Shown here: positions 32,839-41,635 of the stretch, one piece after another
Layout of the letters: each line of letters starts with the position of its first letter
Numbering within the stretch: the stretch's first letter is position 1
Assembly: GCF_029338575.1 (NCBI RefSeq)
Contig: NZ_CP119993.1
Span: 868,001-932,000, forward strand
Source of the DNA: Halomarina halobia
GTDB lineage: Archaea; Halobacteriota; Halobacteria; Halobacteriales; Haloarculaceae
Reading direction: 5' to 3'
DNA length: 64,000 nt
Program-made: the position numbers and the translations under genes
The notes under the pieces: generated by a model
Seen by the model: the letters and a program-made list of their open reading frames with translations, nothing else
Databases searched by the model: none
Told to the model about the DNA's origin: nothing

Positions 32839-34272
32839 ATGGCCAGCGACCCGTGGTTCCGGTCTGCTACCGATCTCTCAAGGGTTGTCCGGTCGGGCAA
32901 GCGTGCTGCGACCGATCACGTGGAGGACTTCCTCGAACGCATCGACCAGTGCAATGACGTCACAAACGCTTACGTCCACGTCCTATCGGAGCGCGCTCAG
33001 GCGGCGGCCGATGGCGTCGGTGATGGGACGAATGGCGACGCACTCCAGGGAGTCCCCGTGGCGGTCAAGGACAACATCGACGTGGCGGGCGTACCGACGA
33101 CGTTCGGCGCGGTGCCGATGGCAGACAACGTCCCTAGGCGGAGCGCCGTTGCGGTCGAGCGCGTCGAGGACGCGGGCGCGATCGTCATCGGGAAGACGAA
33201 CACCCCCGAGTTTGGCCACCGCAGCACGACGGACAACCCGCTATACGGTCCTACGAGTACACCATTCGACCCAATGCGGACGGCCGGGGGATCCTCAGGC
33301 GGGAGCGCGGCGGCAGTTGCCGACGGACTCGCCACGGTCGCATTGGGGACGGACGGCGGGGGGTCGCTTCGCATCCCGGCGAGCGCCTGTGGTGTCTATG
33401 GGCACAAGCCATCAGCGGGCCTAGTGGCGAGTCGGAGCCGACCGGATGGCTTCGGACACACGCCGTTCGTCGAGGTAGGCCCAATCACCCGGACGGTCGC
33501 AGACGCAGCGACCGTGCTCAACGCGATTGCTGGTCCACATTCCGCTGATCCACTCTGCCAGCCGACACAGGCGGGTGAGTTCTGCGACGCAGTCAAGCGC
33601 CCGGTCGACCTGCGCGTGGCTTGGACACCGACACTTGGCCTCTTCCCTATTGCGCCCATGGTGCGTGAGACTGTCGGCGAGGCCGTCACGGCAATTGCGA
33701 ACGCGGGCGCAATCGTCGAGCGGGTCGATCCCGACTTCCAACACTCCCGGGAGGAACTGCGCGAGGCCTGGCAGTGCGGGTTCGAGGTTCGGCTTGCGCG
33801 GACTCGCGAGGTGATTCGAGCCGAGCGAGGAATTGATTTGCTCAAGGAGGATGTGACCCCCCTCCTCCGGACGCTAATTGAGCGCGGCGACAGTTACAGT
33901 GCTACTACATATAAGCGAGCAGATATCGCGCGCACGGCCGTTTTCGATGTTGTGCAATCGCTGTTCGAGGAGTATGACCTATTAGTCAGTTCGACGTTGT
34001 CGATCCCCCCGTTCGACAAGAAGAGCCTCGGCCCCGAGTATGTGAACGGTGAAAAGATCGACCCCGTCTTCGGTTGGTGTCTTACGTGGCCGTTTAACAT
34101 GACGGGCCACCCTGCGGCGTCGGTGCCGGCGGGCCTGGTCGATGGCCTCCCCGTCGGCATGCAAATCGTTGGTCCCCGATTCCGCGACGACCTCGTGCTC
34201 GCGGCTGCTGCAGCCGTGGAGCGCGACCGTCCTTGGATCGACACGTATCCAGGCGCGGGAAATAACGCATAA
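32839..34272 (+). CDS. Amidase-signature family hydrolase
   Basis: A 477-residue amidase of the GatA/AmiE-signature superfamily. The Ser-cisSer-Lys triad is visible: K77 in VPVAVKDNIDV, S152 in TAGGSSGGSAAAVADG and nucleophile S176 in ALGTDGGGSLRIPAS. Other conserved parts are IGKTNTPEFGH (117-127) and the C-terminal PAASVPAGLVDGLPVGMQIV. It is not GatA, because there is no GatB/C neighbour. A TATA-like AACCTTTTG at 32806-32814 is ~27 nt before the ATG. It could hydrolyse an amide or ester feeding the acids handled by nearby transporters and enzymes. Gene codon use matches the neighbours. Confidence 0.85.
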   Translation: MASDPWFRSATDLSRVVRSGKRAATDHVEDFLERIDQCNDVTNAYVHVLSERAQAAADGVGDGTNGDALQGVPVAVKDNIDVAGVPTTFGAVPMADNVPRRSAVAVERVEDAGAIVIGKTNTPEFGHRSTTDNPLYGPTSTPFDPMRTAGGSSGGSAAAVADGLATVALGTDGGGSLRIPASACGVYGHKPSAGLVASRSRPDGFGHTPFVEVGPITRTVADAATVLNAIAGPHSADPLCQPTQAGEFCDAVKRPVDLRVAWTPTLGLFPIAPMVRETVGEAVTAIANAGAIVERVDPDFQHSREELREAWQCGFEVRLARTREVIRAERGIDLLKEDVTPLLRTLIERGDSYSATTYKRADIARTAVFDVVQSLFEEYDLLVSSTLSIPPFDKKSLGPEYVNGEKIDPVFGWCLTWPFNMTGHPAASVPAGLVDGLPVGMQIVGPRFRDDLVLAAAAAVERDRPWIDTYPGAGNNA

Positions 34273-34577
34273 CAAACCATGGTATTAGACACAGCAGCGT
34301 AAGTTGCGTCATTCGAGTCTGAAATAGCCGAGCATGATGGAACCGGTTCATAGCGGGATCGACCGTCGCAAACAACCAGTGACGCTATCCATTGACGCGA
34401 ATCACTGTTTCCGGTCAAGGGGTACTCGACGTTGCCACTGCTTCTCGATCGATCGAATTCAGAAGCACTGACCGTGCTCGCTCGGCTGTAGAACTGTTAA
34501 ACTGTGCTCTGCCCCGAGACTGCTTCACTGTCCCGAATTCACGCGCTGACGCTTATCTAGACAGTGCCATATTCTGG
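34273..34577. other. Gene-free interval left of the IS
   Basis: About 300 nt with one open frame from 34392 (ending beyond 34577) containing RARSAVELLNCALPRDCF. I cannot assign it. It may be a fragment of another transposase. No promoter is evident. Confidence 0.4.
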
Positions 34578-35320
34578 GTACTGTCTAGTTGAATCAGTTT
34601 GAGAAGTGAGTAGGTCGTTGAGTATCTTGACCAACGATGCTCACAGACCTGCTCATCGAGAGCTATGCGGCGGATTTAGAAGAATCTTGGGCGGATAAGT
34701 GGACGGCAACGCCCGTCAGTGCGGTCGCCGCCCGCCTCCACGCGACCGGTTGTTCACTCAGGGAGACAACAACGATCCTCACTGAATCAGGCGTTGAACG
34801 TTCGATTGGAGGGGTCTGGAATTGGGTGCATTAGCTGGCTGACAGCGGTTGTGACCCACCTGAGGCGCAGCCGAAGCGGGTCGCCGTTGACGAAACCGCT
34901 GTCAAGACTAACGGTGAGTGGTCTTGGTTGTACGCTGCAATAGACATTGAGACAACGTTGATTCTCGATGTCGCATCGTTCGGTCGTCACGGCACCGAGC
35001 CGGCGGCTGCGTTCCTGCATCGACTCCGCGAGAAACATGATCTCTCGGAGGCTGAGTTCCTCGTCGATCAATTCGGCTATCGGACTGCACTCGCTCAATT
35101 AGGATTGAGCGGTTGGGTCAATCACACCGACCGAAACTTGATCGCAACGTGGTTTTACACCCTCAAAATGCGCATCAACCGCTTCCATAACTCGCGGGTG
35201 AGTAGTCGGGCGAGCGTCCGTGAATGGCTTGAACAGTTTATGCACTACTACAACCGCCAGCGACCGCACCAAGCTCTCGATGGAAAGACACCGCTCGAGG
35301 AGTGCTAAACTAGACAGGTA
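34578..35320 (+). mobile_element. IS element with 9-bp target duplication
   Basis: A 743-bp insertion sequence. The direct repeat CATATTCTG flanks it exactly (34569-34577 and 35321-35329), marking the target duplication. Inner ends carry inverted repeats CTGTCTAGTT (34581-34590) and AACTAGACAG (35308-35317). It contains one transposase frame broken by a single stop codon. The intact ends and target duplication show a recent insertion into the spacer between the amidase gene and the IclR regulator. Confidence 0.75.
34637..35308 (+). pseudogene. Transposase interrupted by one in-frame TAG
   Basis: A DDE transposase of 223 codons read in a single frame from ATG 34637 (MLTDLLIESYAADLEESWAD). A helix-turn-helix-like SLRETTTILTESG is followed by VWNWVH, a TAG, then LADSGCDPPEAQ. 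The catalytic residues follow: Asp in VAVDETAVKTNGEWSW, Asp in AEFLVDQFGYRTAL, and Glu/Asn-type motif DRNLIATWFYTLK with HYYNRQRPHQAL at the end. Every motif is retained and only the TAG at 34832-34834 breaks it. The IS6-like assignment is from memory. Either it is a recent null allele, or occasional readthrough keeps activity. Confidence 0.75.
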
Positions 35321-35432
35321 CATATTCTGATGTTAATGGATATATTGGGGATTCCCAGTGGTGTGGTTGCATGAAGCAGGAAATCAAAAATGAGAGAAGG
35401 ATATTCATACGTAACCGTCGTATCGCTCAAGT

Positions 35433-36203
35433 ATGGAGTCGAAGCGAAAGCGGATTAAAGCTGTTGTGAGGGCCATGGAGATTATGGAGATCCTACAAGA
35501 GCGCGACTCCACTACAGCAGACGAAGCCGCTGCCGAACTAGGCGTCTCGAAGAGCACCGCCTACTACCACCTGCAGACGTTAACGGACGCGGGATATGTC
35601 ATTGACAACGATGGTGTTTACCGGCTTGCACTTCGCTTCTTCAGCCTAGGGACGGATGTGCGGCATAAGCAACCGATTTATCACACGGCCCGCGAGCAGG
35701 TGAGCCGACTGGCCGATGAGACGGGGGAGTTGGCGCTGCTCATGGTTGAAGAGGGCGGCAAGGGTATCTACCTCGACCTGAAGCGAGGTGATCGTGCAGT
35801 GATTCGCGCTGACTGGCTCGGAAATCAGTGTCACCTCCATGACAACGCACTGGGGAAGTCGATCCTAGCATTCCTGACGCAGAGGCGGGTCAATGAGATC
35901 TTTGAGAGGCACGGACTGCCGGCGACTACCGAAAACACTGTCACAGACGCCAACGTCCTCCATAAGGAACTCGAGGAGATCCGGGAGAGCGGTGTCGCGT
36001 TCGATCACGAGGAGCAACTCGAAGGGCTACAGTGTGTGGCTGCACCAATCGTCGGTAGTGAAGGGGGACGTCAGTCTGTCTACGGAGCGATCTGTATCGC
36101 GTCACCGACGAGCCGGATGACCGAAGAACGGCTCACTGAAACATTTCCAGAGCTCGTCCGGGACGCCGCGAACATCATCCAACTCAACTATATCCCCGAA
36201 TAG
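35433..36203 (+). CDS. IclR-family transcriptional regulator
   Basis: A 256-residue regulator. The N-terminal winged helix (about 8-72) reads RAMEIMEILQERDSTTADEAA then LGVSKSTAYYHLQTLTDAGYV. The C-terminal GAF-like effector domain (about 80-250) has GKGIYLDLKRGDRAVI, the IclR signature LHDNALGKSILAFL and FDHEEQLEGLQCVAAPIV. IclR proteins sense organic acids or aromatic intermediates and control catabolic operons. A TATA element (GATATTCATACG, 35397-35408) is ~28 nt upstream of the ATG. The adjacent IS inserted just 5' of this promoter. It is the best candidate controller of the 24-34 kb block. Confidence 0.9.
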   Translation: MESKRKRIKAVVRAMEIMEILQERDSTTADEAAAELGVSKSTAYYHLQTLTDAGYVIDNDGVYRLALRFFSLGTDVRHKQPIYHTAREQVSRLADETGELALLMVEEGGKGIYLDLKRGDRAVIRADWLGNQCHLHDNALGKSILAFLTQRRVNEIFERHGLPATTENTVTDANVLHKELEEIRESGVAFDHEEQLEGLQCVAAPIVGSEGGRQSVYGAICIASPTSRMTEERLTETFPELVRDAANIIQLNYIPE

Positions 36204-36297
36204 TCTGCTCTACGGATGGCCAAGCACATTCTCTGCAAATTCTGACCGGAGATGACGATCTAATCACATGAAGACAGGCAGATATCAAGCAGACGTT

Positions 36298-36464
36298 TTA
36301 TTGGGGTAATTGATTAGTGAGTACTATCAAATTTAAGACCTCCTTGACCGGCGTTGGTCCGTTGAGCGATTGATGCGGTCTCAGATAATTGTGGTAATAC
36401 TCCATTCACGACGCGCGGCGGTCGTCTCATCACACCACTCGAACCCCTGATGATGGTCGTAGTG
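36298..36464 (-). pseudogene. C-terminal remnant of an rve-type transposase/integrase
   Basis: In one frame HYDHHQGFEWCDETTAARRE, then after a shift EYYHNYLRPHQSLNGPTP and VKEVLNLIVLT to a TAA. YYHNYLRPHQSLNG is the hallmark C-terminal motif of the retroviral-integrase-like transposases (IS3/IS481 type). Only ~55 codons remain and they are split by a frameshift. No terminal repeats were found. Confidence 0.6.
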
Positions 36465-37914
36465 GCATTAATTCTAATTACTCAATTATCTAGTGACCGC
36501 ATTGCTCAACGAGACCGTGTCTCGACGAACGAGTGTCAGAGGGATAGCCGTAGTACGGTACAGTGAGAACTCGATATGTGGGTAATGGGGCGCCCATCTC
36601 TTGAGAACTCATACACGCGTCCGGTTACCGGTGTCTCCGCACATATACCGCTCAACTGCCGTACCATGGAGGACAGCGATCGCTCACGGCCACACACTGG
36701 AGTAGACGTAATACTGATAATTTCAGCATCATGGCTATCACGTAGTGATTCCTCCATGAGTGTATAATGTTTATCGCTGATCTGATTACCCTCTATCCCG
36801 TGCGCTGACTCCGCTTGTTCGTTCATTTGGCGTCCGGTGTCCAACCGCTTACCAAAACAGTTCTCGTTGTGCGTACGGCGTGAACTGACGCCGTTGGAGG
36901 ACTCAGCAGTGTGCAGTGGGGGAGCGCGTCTATTTCACCGTTTTTCGTTCGCGGTGGAGCATCCAGAGCGGTGAAGTCTATAGGTAGCGAGGCATCGATC
37001 CCAAGATATGGTGGAATATAGGATCTAAAACAATCAATAGCGGTGGTCTTGGGGTTATTTTTGAGGATCGCACGACACCCATATCTCAGTACCAAGCATA
37101 CTTCATTGTTCGATCAAGTGGTTCTCTGTACGAGTAATTACTTCCAATCCATATCTGATAAGCGGCGTGACCTGAACTGACGATAGGGTAGAGTGGCGTG
37201 AAACGTCTAACTTCTACTTCACTGACCACCAAGCAAAGCCGAAATGGCCGAAACGGCAGGCGTCAGCAGACAACGAATAGACGGATACTGATGTATCCCA
37301 CCTCCCGGCGCGTCTTGAAAGGTCCGATAGCTGTGTCCCGTCTTCTCTCGGATCGCGGCGCGCCAAGGAGTCCGTTCTCAGTCAGTGCCCCACGCCTGAT
37401 CGTGGCCTCCCTCGGCGCGCCCTATCTGCCGCCATCCCTCTCCGCTCCTGCGTTGCCCCTAGACGTTATGAGTTGGCGGTGTAAGATGTTCTTATCGACA
37501 GAATCCCCTCAGGGAGGGTCGAGCGGCCTTCGCCGGGCGTCACGACTGACAATACAACTACCTCCCGTTTGACACACGACTCCGACGTAGCTGAACCGCC
37601 CGTCCTCCACTCTGGTCTAGTGATGCTGTCTTTTTCAGGGAGAGAAACCTGTCGTGCAAGGCAAACCCGAATTCGGAATGGAACTCTACAACCGCTATCG
37701 CCAGCAACGCTGGATACCTTCTCCGTGGTTGACGGTCGTGTCCTTCAAAACGGAGTTCGAACTGGGAGTGACTCCCTATGAACGGACGCTGTTTCGTCAC
37801 AGCGGTGTAGATACTCGCTCACAACTACCTTCACTACTTGGTCGATCAATGACCTTCATCCGGGTAGATACTCGCAGTGACACCGTCAGCATGACAGAGA
37901 GAGCACGCGGTACT
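36465..37914. other. 1.4-kb gene-poor interval
   Basis: No frame has convincing haloarchaeal codon bias. A minus-strand frame (36536-36826, MNEQAESAHGIEGNQISDKH...) and a few others are open for 80-100 codons, but I recognise none. A small repeated phrase TAGATACTCGC occurs at 37810-37820 and 37865-37875. The interval follows an integrase remnant and is probably decayed mobile DNA. Confidence 0.45.
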
Positions 37915-38676
37915 CTACTCCGTCAAGAAGTCGAGTGAACGCTGCTGAGTTTCCTCTTCTTGGTAGGCCGCAACCGCGTGGTGGATCGCTTGCTGCATCG
38001 ACTCGTCTATGTTCAGCGGACGGGCCGAGTGGATCTGTCGCTTTGCCATATCATGTACGTATCGGGGTTTTTCGGCGAGTGTCTCCTCCAGATCTGAGAG
38101 TACACCCTCGAACTCACTCGGTTCCGCTAGTGTCTCGACCAACCCGATTTCGTGAGCACGCCTAGCATCGATTGTCTCGCCGGTCATGACGAGGTACTTG
38201 GTCATCCCTTCGCCGATTAGCCCCGGCAATTTCTGGGCACCGCCGTAGTTCATCACGAGCCCAAGTTTCGACTCGGGTAGTCCGAACCGTGCGCCCCTCT
38301 TGGCGACTCGGATGTCACAGCTAATCGCGAGTTCGAGCGCGCCGCCGAGGACGTACCCCTCCAGCGCGGCGACGAGTGGTAGACTTACCGATTCGAAGTA
38401 CTCGAGCGTTTCGTGGACCGCTTCGAGCTGGTCGCGCACCTCTAGTGGCTTCTGCTCGATCCACGTCGGTACGTTACTCATATCGACGCCCGCCGAGAAG
38501 TCGCCACCAGTACCCCGGAGCGTCACAACTCCCACGTCCCGCTCGGTAGCAGTCTCGACGGCCTCTCTCATCTCTTCGAACATCGCCGTCGTCAGCGCGT
38601 TTTTCTTCCCCGGACGGTCAAGTACCACGGTCATTCGCCGGTCGGACTCTTCGACCACAATCGTGTCGTAAGCCAT
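37915..38676 (-). CDS. Enoyl-CoA hydratase/isomerase (crotonase), canonical active site
   Basis: A 253-residue crotonase. Both catalytic glutamates are present, in GYVLGGALELAISCDIRVA and FGLPESKLGLVMNYGGAQKL. The oxyanion-hole segment is FSAGVDMSNV. It is expected to hydrate enoyl-CoA or isomerise double bonds in beta-oxidation-like steps. A TATA-like ACTTACAAAC on the minus strand lies ~26 nt before the ATG. It is the leftmost gene of the acyl-CoA block and transcribed alone. One of four crotonases here; their active sites differ, so they are unlikely to be redundant. Confidence 0.85.
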   Translation of the reverse strand: MAYDTIVVEESDRRMTVVLDRPGKKNALTTAMFEEMREAVETATERDVGVVTLRGTGGDFSAGVDMSNVPTWIEQKPLEVRDQLEAVHETLEYFESVSLPLVAALEGYVLGGALELAISCDIRVAKRGARFGLPESKLGLVMNYGGAQKLPGLIGEGMTKYLVMTGETIDARRAHEIGLVETLAEPSEFEGVLSDLEETLAEKPRYVHDMAKRQIHSARPLNIDESMQQAIHHAVAAYQEEETQQRSLDFLTE

Positions 38677-38820
38677 CGCACCGATGTTCTACCAGTCGGT
38701 TTGTAAGTTCTAGGGCGACACAATCGAAGAAAGATCCTCGTGTAGCCACCACAGATACTCTGTTGAGTGTCGGTGGCGGGGTGGCTCTGTCAATATTACC
38801 TCAACTGAAACGACCGATTT

Positions 38821-38866
38821 GAACGTTCGTCCCGGGGAGCGATGAACGTTCGTCCCGGGGAGCGAT
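38821..38866. repeat. Exact 23-bp tandem duplication
   Basis: GAACGTTCGTCCCGGGGAGC plus GAT occurs twice head-to-tail (38821-38843, 38844-38866) just beyond the 3' end of the hydrolase gene at 38880. Each unit contains the palindromes GAACGTTC and CCCGGG. It could be a regulatory or 3'-end element, or a replication-slippage product. Confidence 0.7.
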
Positions 38867-38879
38867 ACAGACGGGGACG

Positions 38880-39782
38880 CTACGACTGCGTTAGGAACTC
38901 GGTGACGAGCGCTTCGACGTGCGCTGCACGCTCGTGATGTAGGAAGTGACCGGCATCGGCAACTATCTCCCGCTCCCACGTTCTGTCGAACGCCCGGTCG
39001 ATGTCCCAGAATAGCTCCGGCCCAATACACCCGTCGGTCTCTCCACCGAGGACGAGCGTCGGTACCTCAATCGCGTCGGTCGGCGAGACGCGTTCGTCCG
39101 TCGTAAAGTCGTCTACCTCCGAGATCGGGTGGAACATGTGCCGGTAGTACGATAGAGCTGCTTCGGCCGTTCCGGGCGTGCGGAACGTCTCTTTGACCGA
39201 TTCAAGGCGTTCAGCAGGGTAGTCCCAGCCCGGACTCCACTCCCGCCAGAAGCGCTCGACGAGCGCGAAGTCGTCGGCTCGTAACGCGGCTTCCGGAATC
39301 TGGGGGAGTTGGAAGAATGCGATATACCAGCTCCGGAACAGCTGCTGAGGGTAATCGCTGATGTTCTCCCAGAACAGCGGCGGCACCGCCATCGGGACGA
39401 TACTGGTGACGATATCGGGGGCAAATTTCCCCGCGAAGTAGGCCGCTATCGCCCCCGTATCGTGGCCCACCAGAGCTGCTTCTTCGAATCCGAGCGTCTC
39501 GATGATGTCTAACACGTCAAGTACGACGTATGCGACGTGGAATTCGTCGCTGGGAATGATTTCCGTCTCCGCCGTCCCATACCCGCGCAGATTTGGTGCT
39601 ACCGCCGTGTATCCTACTCGTTCAGCCGCGGCTGCCAAACTTGCCATCGACCCAGCGTTGTCGGGGAAGCCGTGTAACAAGACGACAAGCCGGTCTCCGT
39701 CACCGGCACGAATGGTGTCGAACCTCAAGCCGTTCGTCTCGATCGTCGTCTCCGTAACTGCCGGTTCCCCCGCTTCTAACAT
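38880..39782 (-). CDS. Alpha/beta hydrolase, epoxide-hydrolase-like (Asp nucleophile)
   Basis: A 300-residue hydrolase. The oxyanion motif is VVLLHGFPDNAGSM (33-46). The nucleophile elbow is VGHDTGAIAAYF, with aspartate in the nucleophile position, as in epoxide hydrolases and haloalkane dehalogenases rather than esterases. A cap domain spans WYIAFFQLPQIPEAAL. The acid lies near LVLGGETDGCIGP and the catalytic His in VADAGHFLHHERAAHV. A TATA-like element (minus strand ACCTTTTTGC, ~39806-39814) is at leaderless distance. It could open an epoxide formed in ring catabolism, or dehalogenate. The specificity is open. Confidence 0.8.
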   Translation of the reverse strand: MLEAGEPAVTETTIETNGLRFDTIRAGDGDRLVVLLHGFPDNAGSMASLAAAAERVGYTAVAPNLRGYGTAETEIIPSDEFHVAYVVLDVLDIIETLGFEEAALVGHDTGAIAAYFAGKFAPDIVTSIVPMAVPPLFWENISDYPQQLFRSWYIAFFQLPQIPEAALRADDFALVERFWREWSPGWDYPAERLESVKETFRTPGTAEAALSYYRHMFHPISEVDDFTTDERVSPTDAIEVPTLVLGGETDGCIGPELFWDIDRAFDRTWEREIVADAGHFLHHERAAHVEALVTEFLTQS

Positions 39783-39884
39783 ACCATCGGTATGACTGCG
39801 GAGTGCAAAAAGGTATCAGTCTGATGAACCAGCAGTCGTCCACCGGGAAATCCGCGGAAGGGTAGACCCTCGGACGATATTGCC

Positions 39885-41531
39885 TCAGCGCGTTACGGGA
39901 TCCATGCCGAGTTCACCGGCGATTCGCTCGCGAAGGACGTTCTTCTGGATTTTGCCGCTCGTGGTCTTCGGGAACTCGTCGATTATCTCGAGACGCTCGG
40001 GATACTTTTGCTTCGCGATCCCCTGCTCGTCCAGATACTCAGTCATGTCTTCGAAGGTGAACTCGTAGCCCTCTCTGACCGTCACGTAGGCACACCCCTT
40101 CTCCTGCATCTCACGGTCTGGCATCGCGACGACGGCGACCTCCGCGATCGCGGGGTGTTCGTAGAGTCGATCCTCGACGTCTTTGATGGGGATGTTCTCG
40201 CCGCCGCGGATGATGATGTCTTTCTTTCGACCGGTGATCTCGATGTACCCGTCCTCGTCCACCACTGCCAGATCGCCGGTCTTGAACCACCTCCCGTCGA
40301 ACGCCTCGTCGTTGTAGTCGTCTCCGAGATACCCGACCATGAGTTCAGGACCGTGTGCCAGAAGCTCACCCTTCTGACCGGTGGGTAATTCCTCACCCGT
40401 GTCGAGGTCGACGATTTTTGCTTCGACAGCTGGGGCAGGAGGACCGTCGGTTTCGGCGAATTTCTCAAGGGGGGCATCTAACGGTGACCACGTCGCCGTG
40501 GGAAATTCAGTGGAACCGTACACCCGCTGGACGGTGCAATCGAGGGCATCCGTCGCCTCACGAATTAGCTTTGGCGGAATGTCCGCACCTCCGCACCCGA
40601 AGAGCCGGAGTGAAGAGTCCCAGTCCTCTGATACTTCTTCGGTCATCCCCTGTAGAAATGGCGTTGCACCGATGGTCATATTACAATCGTACTCCTCGAC
40701 GAGCTCGATTGCTTCCGCCGCGTCCCACTGGTCCATCATCACTAAGTCCATCCCGCGGGTGTACGGGAGTTCGAGCGCGTACAGCATTCCCGTCACGTGG
40801 GTGACCGGCGACGGCATGAATACGGTCGTCTCCCACGATAAGCCAAGGAGTTCGACGGTCCGCCGCAACTCGAACAGAGTCGTGTTGTGTGTGTGAAGAA
40901 CACCTTTCGGGTCTCCAGTCGTCCCGCTCGTGTATAGAAGGGCGTGGATGTCGTCCGCTTCGAGTGTCGGTCGAGTGTAGTCACTCTCGGTCACCGTAAG
41001 GTCATCGTAGGCTGCAGACTCGACATCGTCGTGTATCTCGGGAGCATTTCCGACGACGACAACGTGTTCTAGGTCCGGCACGTCGGGGACCACCCCTGCG
41101 ATCATCTCGGGGTAGTCGAACCCCCTGAACTTCTCGGGAACGACGATACACTTCGACTGAGCGTCACCGAGGATGTATGAGACCTCGCTGCGCCGATAGA
41201 TCGGGACAATCGGGTTCGCAACGGCGCCGACGTAGGAGATAGCGAGATGAACGGCGCTCGCACAGGTCCAGTTGGGAAGCTGATACGATACGATGTCTCC
41301 GGCTTCGATACCTAGCTTCTGGAGACCAGCACTCACGCGCCGCACTTCGTCGGCCAGTTCACGATACGTTACCGTTCGTCGAGGGCCGGCGATAACCGAC
41401 TCCGGATGCTCCTCGACGGCCGCGTCGAACATGTCGACTAGCGTTTCGTCGCCCCAGGCACCCCGTTCGTGGTAGCGATTCCGGTGTTCCTCTGAAAGCC
41501 GCTGCGGGGTTACGTCTTCGATGACACCCAT
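39885..41531 (-). CDS. AMP-forming acyl-CoA ligase (cyclohexanecarboxylate-CoA-ligase-like)
   Basis: A 548-residue ANL-superfamily adenylating enzyme that makes a carboxylic acid into its CoA thioester via acyl-AMP. Motifs: ALLYTSGTTGDPKGVLHTH (P-loop), VYGSTEFPTATWS (A5), GRWFKTGDLAVVDEDGYIEI (A7-A8), GRKKDIIIRGGENI and the catalytic lysine in FPKTTSGKIQKNVLR (A10). The longer N terminus and overall pattern resemble medium-chain or alicyclic acid ligases. It is followed on the same strand by no close gene, but an acyl-CoA dehydrogenase lies 105 nt upstream in the same orientation, so they may be one transcription unit. Substrate not determined. Confidence 0.85.
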   Translation of the reverse strand: MGVIEDVTPQRLSEEHRNRYHERGAWGDETLVDMFDAAVEEHPESVIAGPRRTVTYRELADEVRRVSAGLQKLGIEAGDIVSYQLPNWTCASAVHLAISYVGAVANPIVPIYRRSEVSYILGDAQSKCIVVPEKFRGFDYPEMIAGVVPDVPDLEHVVVVGNAPEIHDDVESAAYDDLTVTESDYTRPTLEADDIHALLYTSGTTGDPKGVLHTHNTTLFELRRTVELLGLSWETTVFMPSPVTHVTGMLYALELPYTRGMDLVMMDQWDAAEAIELVEEYDCNMTIGATPFLQGMTEEVSEDWDSSLRLFGCGGADIPPKLIREATDALDCTVQRVYGSTEFPTATWSPLDAPLEKFAETDGPPAPAVEAKIVDLDTGEELPTGQKGELLAHGPELMVGYLGDDYNDEAFDGRWFKTGDLAVVDEDGYIEITGRKKDIIIRGGENIPIKDVEDRLYEHPAIAEVAVVAMPDREMQEKGCAYVTVREGYEFTFEDMTEYLDEQGIAKQKYPERLEIIDEFPKTTSGKIQKNVLRERIAGELGMDPVTR

Positions 41532-41635
41532 ATCTCTGTATCCATAGATAGGGGTGATAGAATTTGTGGTCCGCTAACAACGCACGTCGTGGGGCGTCGT
41601 CGCTGACGTCGGCAATACGACCTCAACCGGCGGCG

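Noticed and set aside
34832..34834. TAG as a pyrrolysine codon in the transposase
   Set aside because: Pyrrolysine insertion is not known in Halobacteria and nothing in the window resembles pyl genes. A nonsense mutation is simpler.
37198..37938. Several frames of 70-124 codons on both strands
   Set aside because: No frame shows codon bias or a recognisable domain. The region follows a decayed integrase and is better read as degraded DNA.
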